Origin: Planctomycetota bacterium
GTDB taxonomy: Bacteria; Planctomycetota; UBA1135; GCA-002686595
Length of the DNA stretch: 64,000 nt
Assembly (NCBI GenBank): GCA_014237855.1
Contig: JABACD010000009.1
Location: forward strand, 1 to 64,000
Reading direction: 5' to 3'
The position numbers and the translations under genes are program-made. Shown here piece after piece: positions 1 through 7,631 of this stretch (position 1 is its first letter; each line of letters opens with the position of its first letter). The notes beneath the pieces are model-generated. The model ran no database searches. It saw only the letters and a program-made list of their open reading frames with translations, and had not been told where the DNA came from.

Positions 1-17
1 GTGCATTCTACGGGTCT

Positions 18-24
18 GTCTAAC
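18..24 (-). other. Possible integron recombination core heptamer
   Basis: On the minus strand this reads GTTAGAC, which fits the integron core-site consensus GTTRRRY and lies 24 bases beyond the stop codon of the integron integrase. Such heptamers occur by chance about once per kilobase, and the rest of any attachment site or cassette array would lie beyond the left edge. I see no attC hairpin in the visible bases. A site at the 3' side of intI would match the reverse layout known from Treponema denticola. Confidence 0.22.
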
Positions 25-47
25 ACTATTTGCAAGATTCAGTGAGA

Positions 48-1103
48 TCAGCCCAGGTCCAGGTCGTCCAACGGACTTGTGATGCCCTGGGGCCCGCGGT
101 TGAGAACATGGGTGTAAATCATTGTCGTCGTAATGCTCGCATGCCCGAGGAGTTCCTGAATGGTCCGGATGTCGGTTCCACGCTCAAGCAGGTGCGTTGC
201 GAAAGAGTGCCGGAACGTATGCGTGGTGACCCGCTTGGTGAGCTGCGCCTTCGCCGCAGCGTCTCGGACCGCACGCTGCAAGACCGTCTCGTGCAAGTGA
301 TGTCGCCGGCGTTCACCTGTCGGGCTGTGCAGATAAGTCCGGGTTGCCGGGAAGAGCCACTGCCACGATAGGGACCGGCCCGCCCGCGGCGACTTGCGAG
401 CTAGCGCATGGGGCAACTCCACCCATCCTGCTCCGGCCTCCAGGTCCTGCGCATGCTGTAACCGCACACGCAGTAGCTGTTCTTGAATGGGTGCAGCCAA
501 GCTTGCCGGAAGAACAGCAGGCCGATCCTTCCGCCCCTTTCCCTCGTGAATGAGCAAGGTGTGCTTCTCAAGATCGATATCCTTCAAGCGGAGTCGAGCG
601 CATTCTAGGAGCCGAAGCCCCGCCCCGTAGAGCAACCGAGCCATGAGCTGGGGAGTACCGCTCATCTCCGAGAGAACAGCACGAACCTGCTCACGGTTCA
701 GCACAGTGGGTAGGTGCTTGGGGCGCTTCGCGCGGACCAGCTCATCGAGCCATGGCAGCTTCGTTGCAAGCAAGTCGCCATAGAGGAACAACAGGGCCGC
801 AAGCGCTTGATTTTGGGTCGAGGGGGCGACTCGCCGCTGGATAGCAAGGTGGGACAAGAACGCCGTCACCTCCACCTCCCCCATTCCACGGGGGTCGCGC
901 CAGGCGTGGTAGACAAGAAAGCGACGGATCCAGTAACGATACGCCTTCACCGTACGCGGGCTTCGGCGCTTTAGGGCCATTCGTGACTCAAACAGCCTTC
1001 TCAGGTCGGGCCCCCAATCAGCTCCTTCAGCTGGCTCGGGGACTGCATCATTGTGGAGTGCAGCCATGGCCGACACTGGACGATCAGCGGACGAATCAGT
1101 CAC
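48..1103 (-). CDS. intI: Integron integrase (IntI-type tyrosine recombinase)
   Basis: A 351-residue tyrosine recombinase that would catalyse site-specific capture and excision of gene cassettes. The N-terminal SAM-like core-binding domain spans about residues 35-125. The catalytic domain follows with R164 (in GLRLLE), K189, H295 and R298 (in HTFRHS), H321 (in LGHAS) and nucleophile Y330 (in MIYTH). All are intact. The segment at about 226-270, with [21 protein letters not shown] and RRRHHLHE, is the extra domain that separates IntI from XerC/XerD; this is the main reason for the call. The start is GTG at 1103 with no clear ribosome site; an internal ATG at 1067 is a good alternative. The nearest upstream gene is on the same strand 341 bases away. 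No cassette or attC site is visible within the window. Confidence 0.93.
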   Translation of the reverse strand: MTDSSADRPVSAMAALHNDAVPEPAEGADWGPDLRRLFESRMALKRRSPRTVKAYRYWIRRFLVYHAWRDPRGMGEVEVTAFLSHLAIQRRVAPSTQNQALAALLFLYGDLLATKLPWLDELVRAKRPKHLPTVLNREQVRAVLSEMSGTPQLMARLLYGAGLRLLECARLRLKDIDLEKHTLLIHEGKGRKDRPAVLPASLAAPIQEQLLRVRLQHAQDLEAGAGWVELPHALARKSPRAGRSLSWQWLFPATRTYLHSPTGERRRHHLHETVLQRAVRDAAAKAQLTKRVTTHTFRHSFATHLLERGTDIRTIQELLGHASITTTMIYTHVLNRGPQGITSPLDDLDLG

Positions 1104-1444
1104 TCAAGTTGAGCAAGAGTCTCCGCGAGCGGAGCGTAGACCAGCCTGCACTGACCCACTCCTGAGAATAGACACTCCAAGCTACCTCTACATCCACCCT
1201 GCACCCCCCTCAGACGCCTCACCCACAGCAAGCGGCCCCCTTCGCCGCTCCCTCTCGACCCAGCTGAGAGCCTCCGAGCCAGGACCCCGGGCAACGAGTG
1301 CAGCAGAGCCAAGTTCAACTTCACGAATGCCTGGTCCACGATCTGGGTGCCTTGAGCTGTGTGGAGCAGTCAACGACTCCATTGCGAGCTGGCTTGCCTA
1401 CGGTCCGAGTCGATCGGAGGCGTCCTGATTCATGGTTGCAGGAC
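1104..1444. other. Intergenic region upstream of intI
   Basis: No convincing gene. A 6-bp inverted repeat, GTCCTG (1422-1427) with CAGGAC (1439-1444), lies directly after the stop of the radical SAM gene and may be a weak terminator. Two heptamers fitting the integron core consensus occur (GTTGAGC at 1108-1114; GTTCAAC, which is GTTGAAC on the minus strand, at 1313-1319), but their order and 200-base spacing do not form an attC site. Confidence 0.4.
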
Positions 1445-2785
1445 TCACCCCGTCGGGACGCCACGCGCTCCCGAGCGTCCGTGGCGACGCAGCCTCGCCA
1501 GAAAGGGTGCACGCCGTCGGCGTATCGCCTCAGCTTCGTAGAGCTCGGTGCTGAGGCGGTACATCCCATCGCGCAGTTGCCCCACACTCATGCCGTCCGG
1601 TTCATGGTTCACGTCGAACAGCGTGCAGAGATCCCAGCGCCGTGGTTCGAGGATGCGCCCTTCCTGCTCCAGCCTGCGGTAGAGCGGCGTGCCGGGGAAC
1701 GCCGTCATGTAGGTCACCTGAACCTCGTAGAGCCATGTGCGCTGCGCGAACTCGAGGACGGCGTCGAAGGCATCCGGGCCCTGACCGTCAAGTCCCAGGA
1801 TGAAGCAACCATTGACGGTGATTCCGTGATCCTGGATGCGTCCGATGGCGGTGGCGTAACTCGGATGACGGCGCTGCTTGAAGCGACCGCCCAGCTCGAT
1901 TTCGGAGAGCTCCCCCGAACTCGGCGTCTCCAGACCAATGAGCACTTGCCGGCAACCCGCCTTCGCCATCAGCTCGAGGAGCTCGGTGTCGTCCGCCACG
2001 GAGACGTCGGTCTCCGTGAACCACTTGATGCCCAGAGGCACGAGAGCCCGACAGAGCTCCTTGCCCCAGCTCTTGTCGACGAAGGTGTTGTCGTCAGCGA
2101 ACTCGATGAACGCTCCCGGGTGCAGCGCGAGGATCGCCTTGATGTCGCGCACGACGTCGCGGACCGGGCGCAGCCGATAGCGTTCCTGCAACATCACCGT
2201 CGAGGCGCAGAAGTCACAACGCCACGGACAGCCGCGACTCGATTGAACGGTGTAGCGGTTGTAGGGACGATCGCCGAGCAAATCGAAGCGCGGCACGGGT
2301 AGCTCCCCCACGTCGACCGGCTCGTAGTCGCGTGCTCGCAAGGTCGTCGGCGGCGCGTCGCGTTCGGCCAACACCACCACGTCGGGCCACACGCGCTCGC
2401 CTTCCCCGATCACCACGTAGTCCGCGTGATTCGCGGCTTCCTCCGGTTCGGACGAGACGTGCAAGCCGCCCATCGCCACCTTCACGCCCGCGGCGCGCAA
2501 GCGGTCGGCGATGGCGTAGGCCTCGAAGATCTGCGCCGTGAACGTGCTGATCGCCACGAGGTCACAGTCGTAGAGTTCCTGCGGCTCACTGCCGTCGCCC
2601 TCCGCTTCCCAGTAGTCCAACTCGTGTCCCTCGGGAGTCACAGCCGCGAGGTAGAGCAGCCCGAGGCTGGGCAGCGCGGCGACTTGCTTGCTCCGCTCGA
2701 CGAAGCCTGGCAACGTCAAGCCGAGGTCCAGCAGTACGGGATCTGTGGCACGAATGCCGCTCATGGCAAGTAGTCCGATTCTCAT
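1445..2785 (-). CDS. B12-binding-domain radical SAM protein
   Basis: A 446-residue cytoplasmic radical SAM enzyme. The N-terminal part (about 1-150) has the Rossmann-like cobalamin-binding-type domain of the BchE/HpnJ/PhpK class, ending in GGLHVSSEPEEAANHADYVV and IGEGE. The radical SAM core begins at SRGCPWRCDFCAS, giving the CxxxCxxC cluster C186, C190 and C193. The classical DxHxxG cobalamin motif is not seen, as is common in this class, so B12 use is uncertain. The ATG at 2785 was chosen because it is preceded by a strong GGAGGA site and overlaps the TGA of the upstream membrane-protein gene by four bases. The reading frame stays open further upstream, but that extension runs over the membrane-protein gene and is not believed. 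The substrate is unknown; methylation of an unactivated carbon in a lipid or natural product is typical of the family. Confidence 0.88.
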   Translation of the reverse strand: MRIGLLAMSGIRATDPVLLDLGLTLPGFVERSKQVAALPSLGLLYLAAVTPEGHELDYWEAEGDGSEPQELYDCDLVAISTFTAQIFEAYAIADRLRAAGVKVAMGGLHVSSEPEEAANHADYVVIGEGERVWPDVVVLAERDAPPTTLRARDYEPVDVGELPVPRFDLLGDRPYNRYTVQSSRGCPWRCDFCASTVMLQERYRLRPVRDVVRDIKAILALHPGAFIEFADDNTFVDKSWGKELCRALVPLGIKWFTETDVSVADDTELLELMAKAGCRQVLIGLETPSSGELSEIELGGRFKQRRHPSYATAIGRIQDHGITVNGCFILGLDGQGPDAFDAVLEFAQRTWLYEVQVTYMTAFPGTPLYRRLEQEGRILEPRRWDLCTLFDVNHEPDGMSVGQLRDGMYRLSTELYEAEAIRRRRAPFLARLRRHGRSGARGVPTG

Positions 2786-3192
2786 GAGAGTCCTCCGAGA
2801 AGTGCCGAGAGAGCACCCACGACGAGTGCAATCACGGGGATGAAGAAGAGATGGCGGAAGCCGGGTCTCCAAGCGGTGAGAAAACACACGAGCGGCATCG
2901 CCACGGTTCCGACCGCCAAGCTCACGCTTCCGTACTCCGGCCAGTCCGGCGACAACCCAAGAGTCGGAGCCAGACCGTAGAGGAGATTCAGGATCCCCAG
3001 GGCCACGAACGCGATGTGCCCAAGCCGCGTCATCCGGCGACGCAACGAGCCGTAGCCTCCAAGGAATTCGTCGCGATGAAAGCCGAGGCCGATCAGCGCG
3101 CCGCTGGCGAAGCCCGCGAGGACCGACGCCCACCCGAGGCTCCAGGAGAGCGCGAGCACGGAGTCGGTCGAGGTCGTGATGTGTTCCTGCAT
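2782..3192 (-). CDS. Small four-helix membrane protein, unknown function
   Basis: A 136-residue protein that I do not recognise. It has about four hydrophobic segments (roughly residues 12-34, 53-72, 84-104 and 112-134) separated by short charged loops; the first loop holds HRDEF and RRRM. I chose the ATG at 3192, giving MQEHITTS, because the frame upstream of it is polar and low in coding character. Its TGA overlaps the ATG of the downstream radical SAM gene (ATGA), so the two proteins are translationally coupled and probably work together, for example as a membrane platform or a product exporter for the radical SAM enzyme. That link is inference. Confidence 0.72.
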   Translation of the reverse strand: MQEHITTSTDSVLALSWSLGWASVLAGFASGALIGLGFHRDEFLGGYGSLRRRMTRLGHIAFVALGILNLLYGLAPTLGLSPDWPEYGSVSLAVGTVAMPLVCFLTAWRPGFRHLFFIPVIALVVGALSALLGGLS

Positions 3193-3671
3193 GGTGGCTG
3201 GACGCGTGGGAGGGCGCCTCGATGCTTCGCAGGCTACGTTCGTGACCGAAGCTGTTGCCGCAGTTCGAATGTAGGGGTCGATAAGCTCCACGAATCGACC
3301 ACCAGGAAGACCAAGGGAGGGCGCCTCCGATTGGTTGCGAGATCCAGCGCGGGCTGCGTGACGATTGGCTGGTAAATCGAGTAATTCTTGGACCAGGAGG
3401 CGCTCGACACGATTCAGCCGCGCTACGAGCTACGTGGCTGAATCTCGAGAATCGTGCGAGGCGTGGGAGCAACCAGGCCGCTGCCATCGATCGCACCACT
3501 GACGACACCATGTCTCACCTCGCCCCCCGTGCCCTCGTCACCGTCGCGTCGATGGCTTCGGCCCAGTCCATCACCGATGACGTACAAGCTCTTCGAGGGT
3601 AGGCGCTCCAAGGCCGTTCTTACTGGCACGCGGGCGCTCTCGGAACCACTCGAGGGGTCCGCGTCCGGGGA
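3193..3671. other. Intergenic region between the radical SAM operon and the GH9 gene
   Basis: No supported gene; short open frames here have atypical composition. The notable content is the pair of competing inverted repeats at 3408-3456, described separately. Confidence 0.4.
3408..3456. other. Overlapping inverted repeats (two alternative stems)
   Basis: GATTCAGCC (3411-3419) pairs perfectly with GGCTGAATC (3436-3444). CACGATTC (3408-3415) pairs perfectly with GAATCGTG (3449-3456). The left arms share five bases (3411-3415), so only one stem can form in full. The site lies downstream of the GH9 gene and upstream of the membrane-protein gene on the minus strand, so it could be a terminator or a switchable leader. 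Confidence 0.5.
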
Positions 3672-6170
3672 TCAGGGCTGCTGGTCGACCGCCTCGAAGT
3701 GAGACCAGGCCAGGCTGCCGATGAAGTGAACGAAGTATCGACCGTTGATCTTGGGGGGGAGATTGGCGCCGCTCACCCAATGGTTCGACAGGTCCACGCC
3801 ATTGATCTCGAGGAGCTCGACATCCCAGGAGTTGACGAACTCCACGTCGCCCTCGATGGACCAGCAATACTCGCCGTCACCGTCGTGGTAGTAGGGCAGG
3901 GCGACCGGCACGGGGTTCTCGCAGGACCCGGCGTTCGGGTCGCCGGCCTGCACGACGGAAACCTCGCGTGTGATCGTCATCGCCGTGACCGTGACCGTCC
4001 CCAGGCGAACCGCTCCCGGGTTCACGTCCGCAACGATCTGGAAGATCCCATTTCCGCTGCCCCCGGCGGGAACGACGGTGATCCAGTCCTCGTCGTCGCT
4101 CACGCTCCAGGTCATGTTCGAGGTCACGTTCACCGTCTCGCTCCCGCCGGGCTGGGCGATCTGCACCCTGTTCACGTCGAGGCTCAGGCTGGGCCAGCCG
4201 CTGCCGGGAACGTAGGGGTGGTAGGCCGCAGGCAGGAAGCCGCCGGTCGGGGGCGGAGCGCCCACGACCAGCTCGCCGTCCGCGTGCAGCGGGATGTGCT
4301 GGGTGGCGGAGAGGGTTGTGCTGAGGTTCAGGAAGGAGGGATCGTTGAGCGGGTTCCAGGCTGAAGCCGGCGCGGCAGCCGAGAGCAGCCCGAGTCGGAC
4401 CTGCGCCTCCTCGGAGGACTCGGCGGTGCCTCCGGGCCACAGGAACAGCTCGCTCCCGAAGCTCACCTCGCTGAAGAAGATCTGGCGCTGGGGGTCCCAC
4501 AGCTGCAGCGGTCCCACTGTCACGATGGTGGACTGGTTGGTCGAGACGAGGTAGTCGCTGACGTCGAACCCCTGTGCGTACCCCTCGGAGAGATTGACGA
4601 AGATCCGGAAGCGCACATCGGAGGGAATTCTCGCCGGCCAGGCCGTGCGGTTGTGGACCCAGACGGAGACCTCTGTGAAGGTGTCCCCGGCGAGGTTCTC
4701 GGCGACCTCGACCACGTACTCGCCGGTGGGCGTCTCGACGGGGGGGAAGTTCGCGAGCGGTGTGCCACCGAGGTCCAAGGTCAGCTTTGCGAGCGCGCCC
4801 GAGAAGAGCGCGTTGTAGTCGCAGGCGACCTCGTTGTTGATGTAGTTGTCCCGGTCGTCGCTGTATCCGTCCGCCTGGTCGGGTCCGCCCACGAGCGCTC
4901 CGTAGAGCACGTGCCGCGTCTCCTGCGGATCTCCGTTCACGTTGTTTCCCCAGGCCCCGTGAGCCGTGCGGTGGTGCGGATTCACCGGGGGGTTGACGCC
5001 GAAGCCGCAGACGTAGCTGCGCCCCTGGGGGTTCACCCCGAGCGCGTAGTCGATCTGGCTGCGCGCGAACGCGTGGTACTGGACCTGCTTCTGCGGAGTG
5101 GAGGCGAGGTCATGGTGGTAGAGAGCCAGGAAGGCCGTGTTGCACGCGTAGCGCAGAGAGCCCCACTGGTCGAGCCAGGCCAGGCCGCCGGGGGTGTAGG
5201 TGACCGAGGACCCCTCGTAGCCGGTGGTCCAGTAGTCGAGGTGGCGCTCGATATCTTCAATGTAGTTCGACTCTCCGGTCAGGCGCGCCATCAATGCGTA
5301 GCAACCGTACGCCTTGTCGTCCCAGGAGAGCCCCCAGGAGTAGGCCGGGTTCCCCGAGGAGTCGGTGGATAGCAGCAGGTACTCCATCTTCGCCTTGTCG
5401 AGCCAGGCCGCGTCCCCGGTGGCGCGGTAGAGCCAGATCGCACCCCAGCAGAGCTCGTCCTGGTATCCACTGAAGGAGTTGTAGAACTGCTGGGCGTCCA
5501 CGATCGAGTCCGAGTAGACCCCTCGCTGGTTGTCGGCGAACTGGTAGAGCTCGAGCGCGTGTGACAGGAGCTCGGAGCTGTAGGGGGGATCGGAGGCGGC
5601 GAACACCATGCTGGCCGCGGCCATCGCCGCCGCCGTCTCCGCCGCGAGGTCCGAGCCGGGGTTGTCGGCGTCGATCTTGTAGGCGGGACGCGCCATCTGC
5701 ATCACCTCCGACGATCCCCACCAGGAGTGATCGGCCGCACCATTGCCGACCTGTCCCCAGAACTCCTCGGGGCCGGTGTGGCAGCGCAGGAAGTAGTCGT
5801 TCACGTGTCGTAGGTGAGCCTCGACCTCGCCGAGTTGGCCCGCGGCCAGGTAACCGTCGCGGAAGTCGAGCGCGCCCCAGGCGAGGGTGGTGGCGGAGTA
5901 GGCCATCGGGAAGCCGAACTTCACGTGATCTCCCGCGTCGTACCAGCCACCGGTCAGGTCATGGCTGACGTCGACACCGTCGTCGAGACCGGAGTCTCCG
6001 CGCCAGGTGACCTGGCTCTCGGGTGCGAGAGGTCCGGAGCGTTGGGCCTCATAGAAGAACATCGACTTCTGCAGGACCTCCGCGTAGTTGAAGCCCTGCG
6101 CCGCTGCGGTGGACGGGACCAGGGCCAGCAGGCCGCCGAGTACGAGCTTGCGAACGTGGGTGACGAGCAT
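3672..6170 (-). CDS. Secreted modular GH9 endoglucanase with CBM3-like and BACON domains
   Basis: An 832-residue secreted cellulase of glycoside hydrolase family 9 (inverting beta-1,4-glucanase). A signal peptide spans residues 1-24 (cut after STAAA). The catalytic domain runs from about 27 to 470: GGWYDAGDHVKFGFP carries D78 and D81 (nucleophilic-water base region), NPPVNPHHRTAHG carries the substrate histidine near 400, and DNYINNEVACDYNALF carries the general acid E447. Residues about 484-595 look like a family 3 carbohydrate-binding module (theme-B-like arrangement). About 662-742 is a BACON-type beta-sandwich (TSNMTWSVSDDEDWITVVP). The last 80 residues (CENPVPVALPYY to SHFEAVDQQP) are a domain I do not recognise, probably carbohydrate binding. 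The start has no strong ribosome site; it was chosen because it gives the signal peptide. The gene lies downstream of the RpiR regulator on the same strand, with a 483-base gap. Confidence 0.93.
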   Translation of the reverse strand: MLVTHVRKLVLGGLLALVPSTAAAQGFNYAEVLQKSMFFYEAQRSGPLAPESQVTWRGDSGLDDGVDVSHDLTGGWYDAGDHVKFGFPMAYSATTLAWGALDFRDGYLAAGQLGEVEAHLRHVNDYFLRCHTGPEEFWGQVGNGAADHSWWGSSEVMQMARPAYKIDADNPGSDLAAETAAAMAAASMVFAASDPPYSSELLSHALELYQFADNQRGVYSDSIVDAQQFYNSFSGYQDELCWGAIWLYRATGDAAWLDKAKMEYLLLSTDSSGNPAYSWGLSWDDKAYGCYALMARLTGESNYIEDIERHLDYWTTGYEGSSVTYTPGGLAWLDQWGSLRYACNTAFLALYHHDLASTPQKQVQYHAFARSQIDYALGVNPQGRSYVCGFGVNPPVNPHHRTAHGAWGNNVNGDPQETRHVLYGALVGGPDQADGYSDDRDNYINNEVACDYNALFSGALAKLTLDLGGTPLANFPPVETPTGEYVVEVAENLAGDTFTEVSVWVHNRTAWPARIPSDVRFRIFVNLSEGYAQGFDVSDYLVSTNQSTIVTVGPLQLWDPQRQIFFSEVSFGSELFLWPGGTAESSEEAQVRLGLLSAAAPASAWNPLNDPSFLNLSTTLSATQHIPLHADGELVVGAPPPTGGFLPAAYHPYVPGSGWPSLSLDVNRVQIAQPGGSETVNVTSNMTWSVSDDEDWITVVPAGGSGNGIFQIVADVNPGAVRLGTVTVTAMTITREVSVVQAGDPNAGSCENPVPVALPYYHDGDGEYCWSIEGDVEFVNSWDVELLEINGVDLSNHWVSGANLPPKINGRYFVHFIGSLAWSHFEAVDQQP

Positions 6171-6653
6171 TGGAGAATCTCGGATTGAGAGGTGTCGGGA
6201 TTCCGGGCGGTGAAACAGCCCCAGCGCAGCAAGCCTGGCGCGACCGTGGAGAAGGAGGAGATGCCTCCGGGGTGGAGACAGGCCGTCGTTCCTCGGAAGT
6301 GAGCTTGACAGGCGAAGGGAAGCCGAATGAACACCATTGATGCGCTCACCCGAACTTACAAGTGCAATTCCCCCCTGGCCGACAGACGGGTCCCGCAGAG
6401 GGCCTTGGGGGCAGGTCACCGAACTCGCCACGCCTGGACCACGGCCCTCGAACTGATGCTCCCCCACGAGTCACGATGGCAGGGCTGGGCACGCCCCCCC
6501 CTGCAGCACCGCATGAGCAGCGCCTCTCCCCCGCCGTGCTCGGCACGAGCTCGCTGCGCCAGCTCCCGAGGGACTCAAGCTGCTCCCACAACTTGGAGCC
6601 TGGGAGTGCGGTGACGGAGTCGCCCGGTTCCAGTACGGAAGCTGGCCCGTGGC
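6171..6653. other. Intergenic region upstream of the GH9 gene
   Basis: No supported gene or RNA. It should hold the GH9 promoter and the end of the rpiR-family transcript. I see only a weak 6-bp inverted repeat (CTCCCA 6583-6588 with TGGGAG 6601-6606). Confidence 0.35.
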
Positions 6654-7478
6654 TCAGCCCATGTAGGTCTCCATCGACTTCCACAAGGACTCGGTGCGAT
6701 CGATTCGTTCCAGGGCCGCTTCCTGAAGTTGTTCTGCTACGTGAGCCACGAGCAACTCTGCCGCGGCAACGGTTGGCACCGAACTATCGAAGGGGCCGGT
6801 GGCCGGAACTCGCAACTCGCACCAGGTGTCTGTAAGGGAGGCCAAGGGAGAGAGAGGTCCGTCGGTGACGGCCACGATTTGCACGCCGAGGTCGGCCAGG
6901 GTGCTGGCCATGGAGACCGTGTGACGACGGTAACGGGAGAAGTCGAAGATGACGGCGGCGTCCTCGGCGCTGGCACAGGAGAGGTCCCGGCCGCTCGCGT
7001 GCTCCTCGAGCAGGTGGACGGAGGGGCGCACCATCGAGAGCCCGCTGTGCAGTGCGTGCGCGCCGGCACGGGAGGTCTCACCGGTCAGAATCCACACGCT
7101 GCGGGCCTCGATCAGTGGGCGGGCAAGCGGGGCCACACGACCGTCACCAAGGGCCTCGAACACGCTCGCGAGGGCGTCCTCCATCGTCGACCGGGCCCGG
7201 GAAATGGAGCTCTCGGCGTGGCGGATGCGCTCGGTCGGGCGCGAGAGCTGCTGGGAGAGGCCACTCCGAATCTGGCCCTGGAGGGCGGCATAGCCCTCGA
7301 AACCGAGCTTGGCGGCGAAGCGCACGATCGACGGACGGCTGGTCCCGACCCGATCCGCCAGTTCGGAGACCGTCCCGAACGCGAGAAGGGTGGGCTCCTC
7401 CAGCACCGCCTGGGCGATACGTCGCTCCGTCGGGGTCAGGCGCTGGCCAGCAGCAGCAATGAGGTTCGAGATGGACAT
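6654..7478 (-). CDS. MurR/RpiR-family transcriptional regulator (HTH + SIS)
   Basis: A 274-residue cytoplasmic regulator. The N-terminal HTH_6 domain (about 1-80) contains LTPTERRIAQAVLEEP and the recognition region VGTSRPSIVRFAAKLGFEGY, close to the RpiR signature. The C-terminal part (about 105-260) is a SIS domain, which in this family binds phosphosugars or related phosphorylated metabolites. It is divergent from the aminomutase operon that starts 153 bases away, so control of that operon and of itself is the simplest reading. An amino-acid operon is an unusual target for a SIS-domain regulator, so the effector is open. Confidence 0.9.
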   Translation of the reverse strand: MSISNLIAAAGQRLTPTERRIAQAVLEEPTLLAFGTVSELADRVGTSRPSIVRFAAKLGFEGYAALQGQIRSGLSQQLSRPTERIRHAESSISRARSTMEDALASVFEALGDGRVAPLARPLIEARSVWILTGETSRAGAHALHSGLSMVRPSVHLLEEHASGRDLSCASAEDAAVIFDFSRYRRHTVSMASTLADLGVQIVAVTDGPLSPLASLTDTWCELRVPATGPFDSSVPTVAAAELLVAHVAEQLQEAALERIDRTESLWKSMETYMG

Positions 7479-7631
7479 GCTTGCGACACTCTGAACACAA
7501 CGTTACACTTGCCCCCCGATTATGTCCATCCCGTTACAGGATCCTTCGGGGTCTTGACTGCCCGATCCTGGCAAAGCCCACCGGAGTCGACTGGACCCGG
7601 GCGGGTCGAACCACCCCGCACAACGTTTGCG
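7479..7631. promoter_or_regulatory. Divergent control region with repeated 9-mer, candidate RpiR operators
   Basis: The 9-mer CACAACGTT occurs twice in the same orientation, at 7496-7504 beside the rpiR start and at 7619-7627 just before the aminomutase start; its core AACGTT is a palindrome. In addition CGTTACA is repeated at 7501-7507 and 7532-7538, 31 bases apart, about three helical turns. Their positions suit binding by the divergently encoded regulator. A TTGACT at 7552-7557 could be a -35 element for the plus strand, but no good -10 follows. Confidence 0.4.

Noticed and set aside
1108-1319. Two integron-core-like heptamers upstream of intI as a possible attC site
   Set aside because: They are in the wrong order (core then inverse core) and about 200 bases apart with no paired inner repeats.
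1298-2302. A 334-codon plus-strand open frame
   Set aside because: It lies opposite the radical SAM gene and has Arg/Ala-rich shadow composition with no recognisable motif.
2786-3511. N-terminal extension of the radical SAM frame
   Set aside because: It covers the membrane-protein gene in another frame, while a strong ribosome site and a start-stop overlap define the ATG at 2785.
6729-7631. Upstream extension of the aminomutase reading frame by about 300 codons
   Set aside because: The extension is antisense to the RpiR gene and unlike any KamA N-terminus; the internal ATG at 7632 gives a family-typical start.
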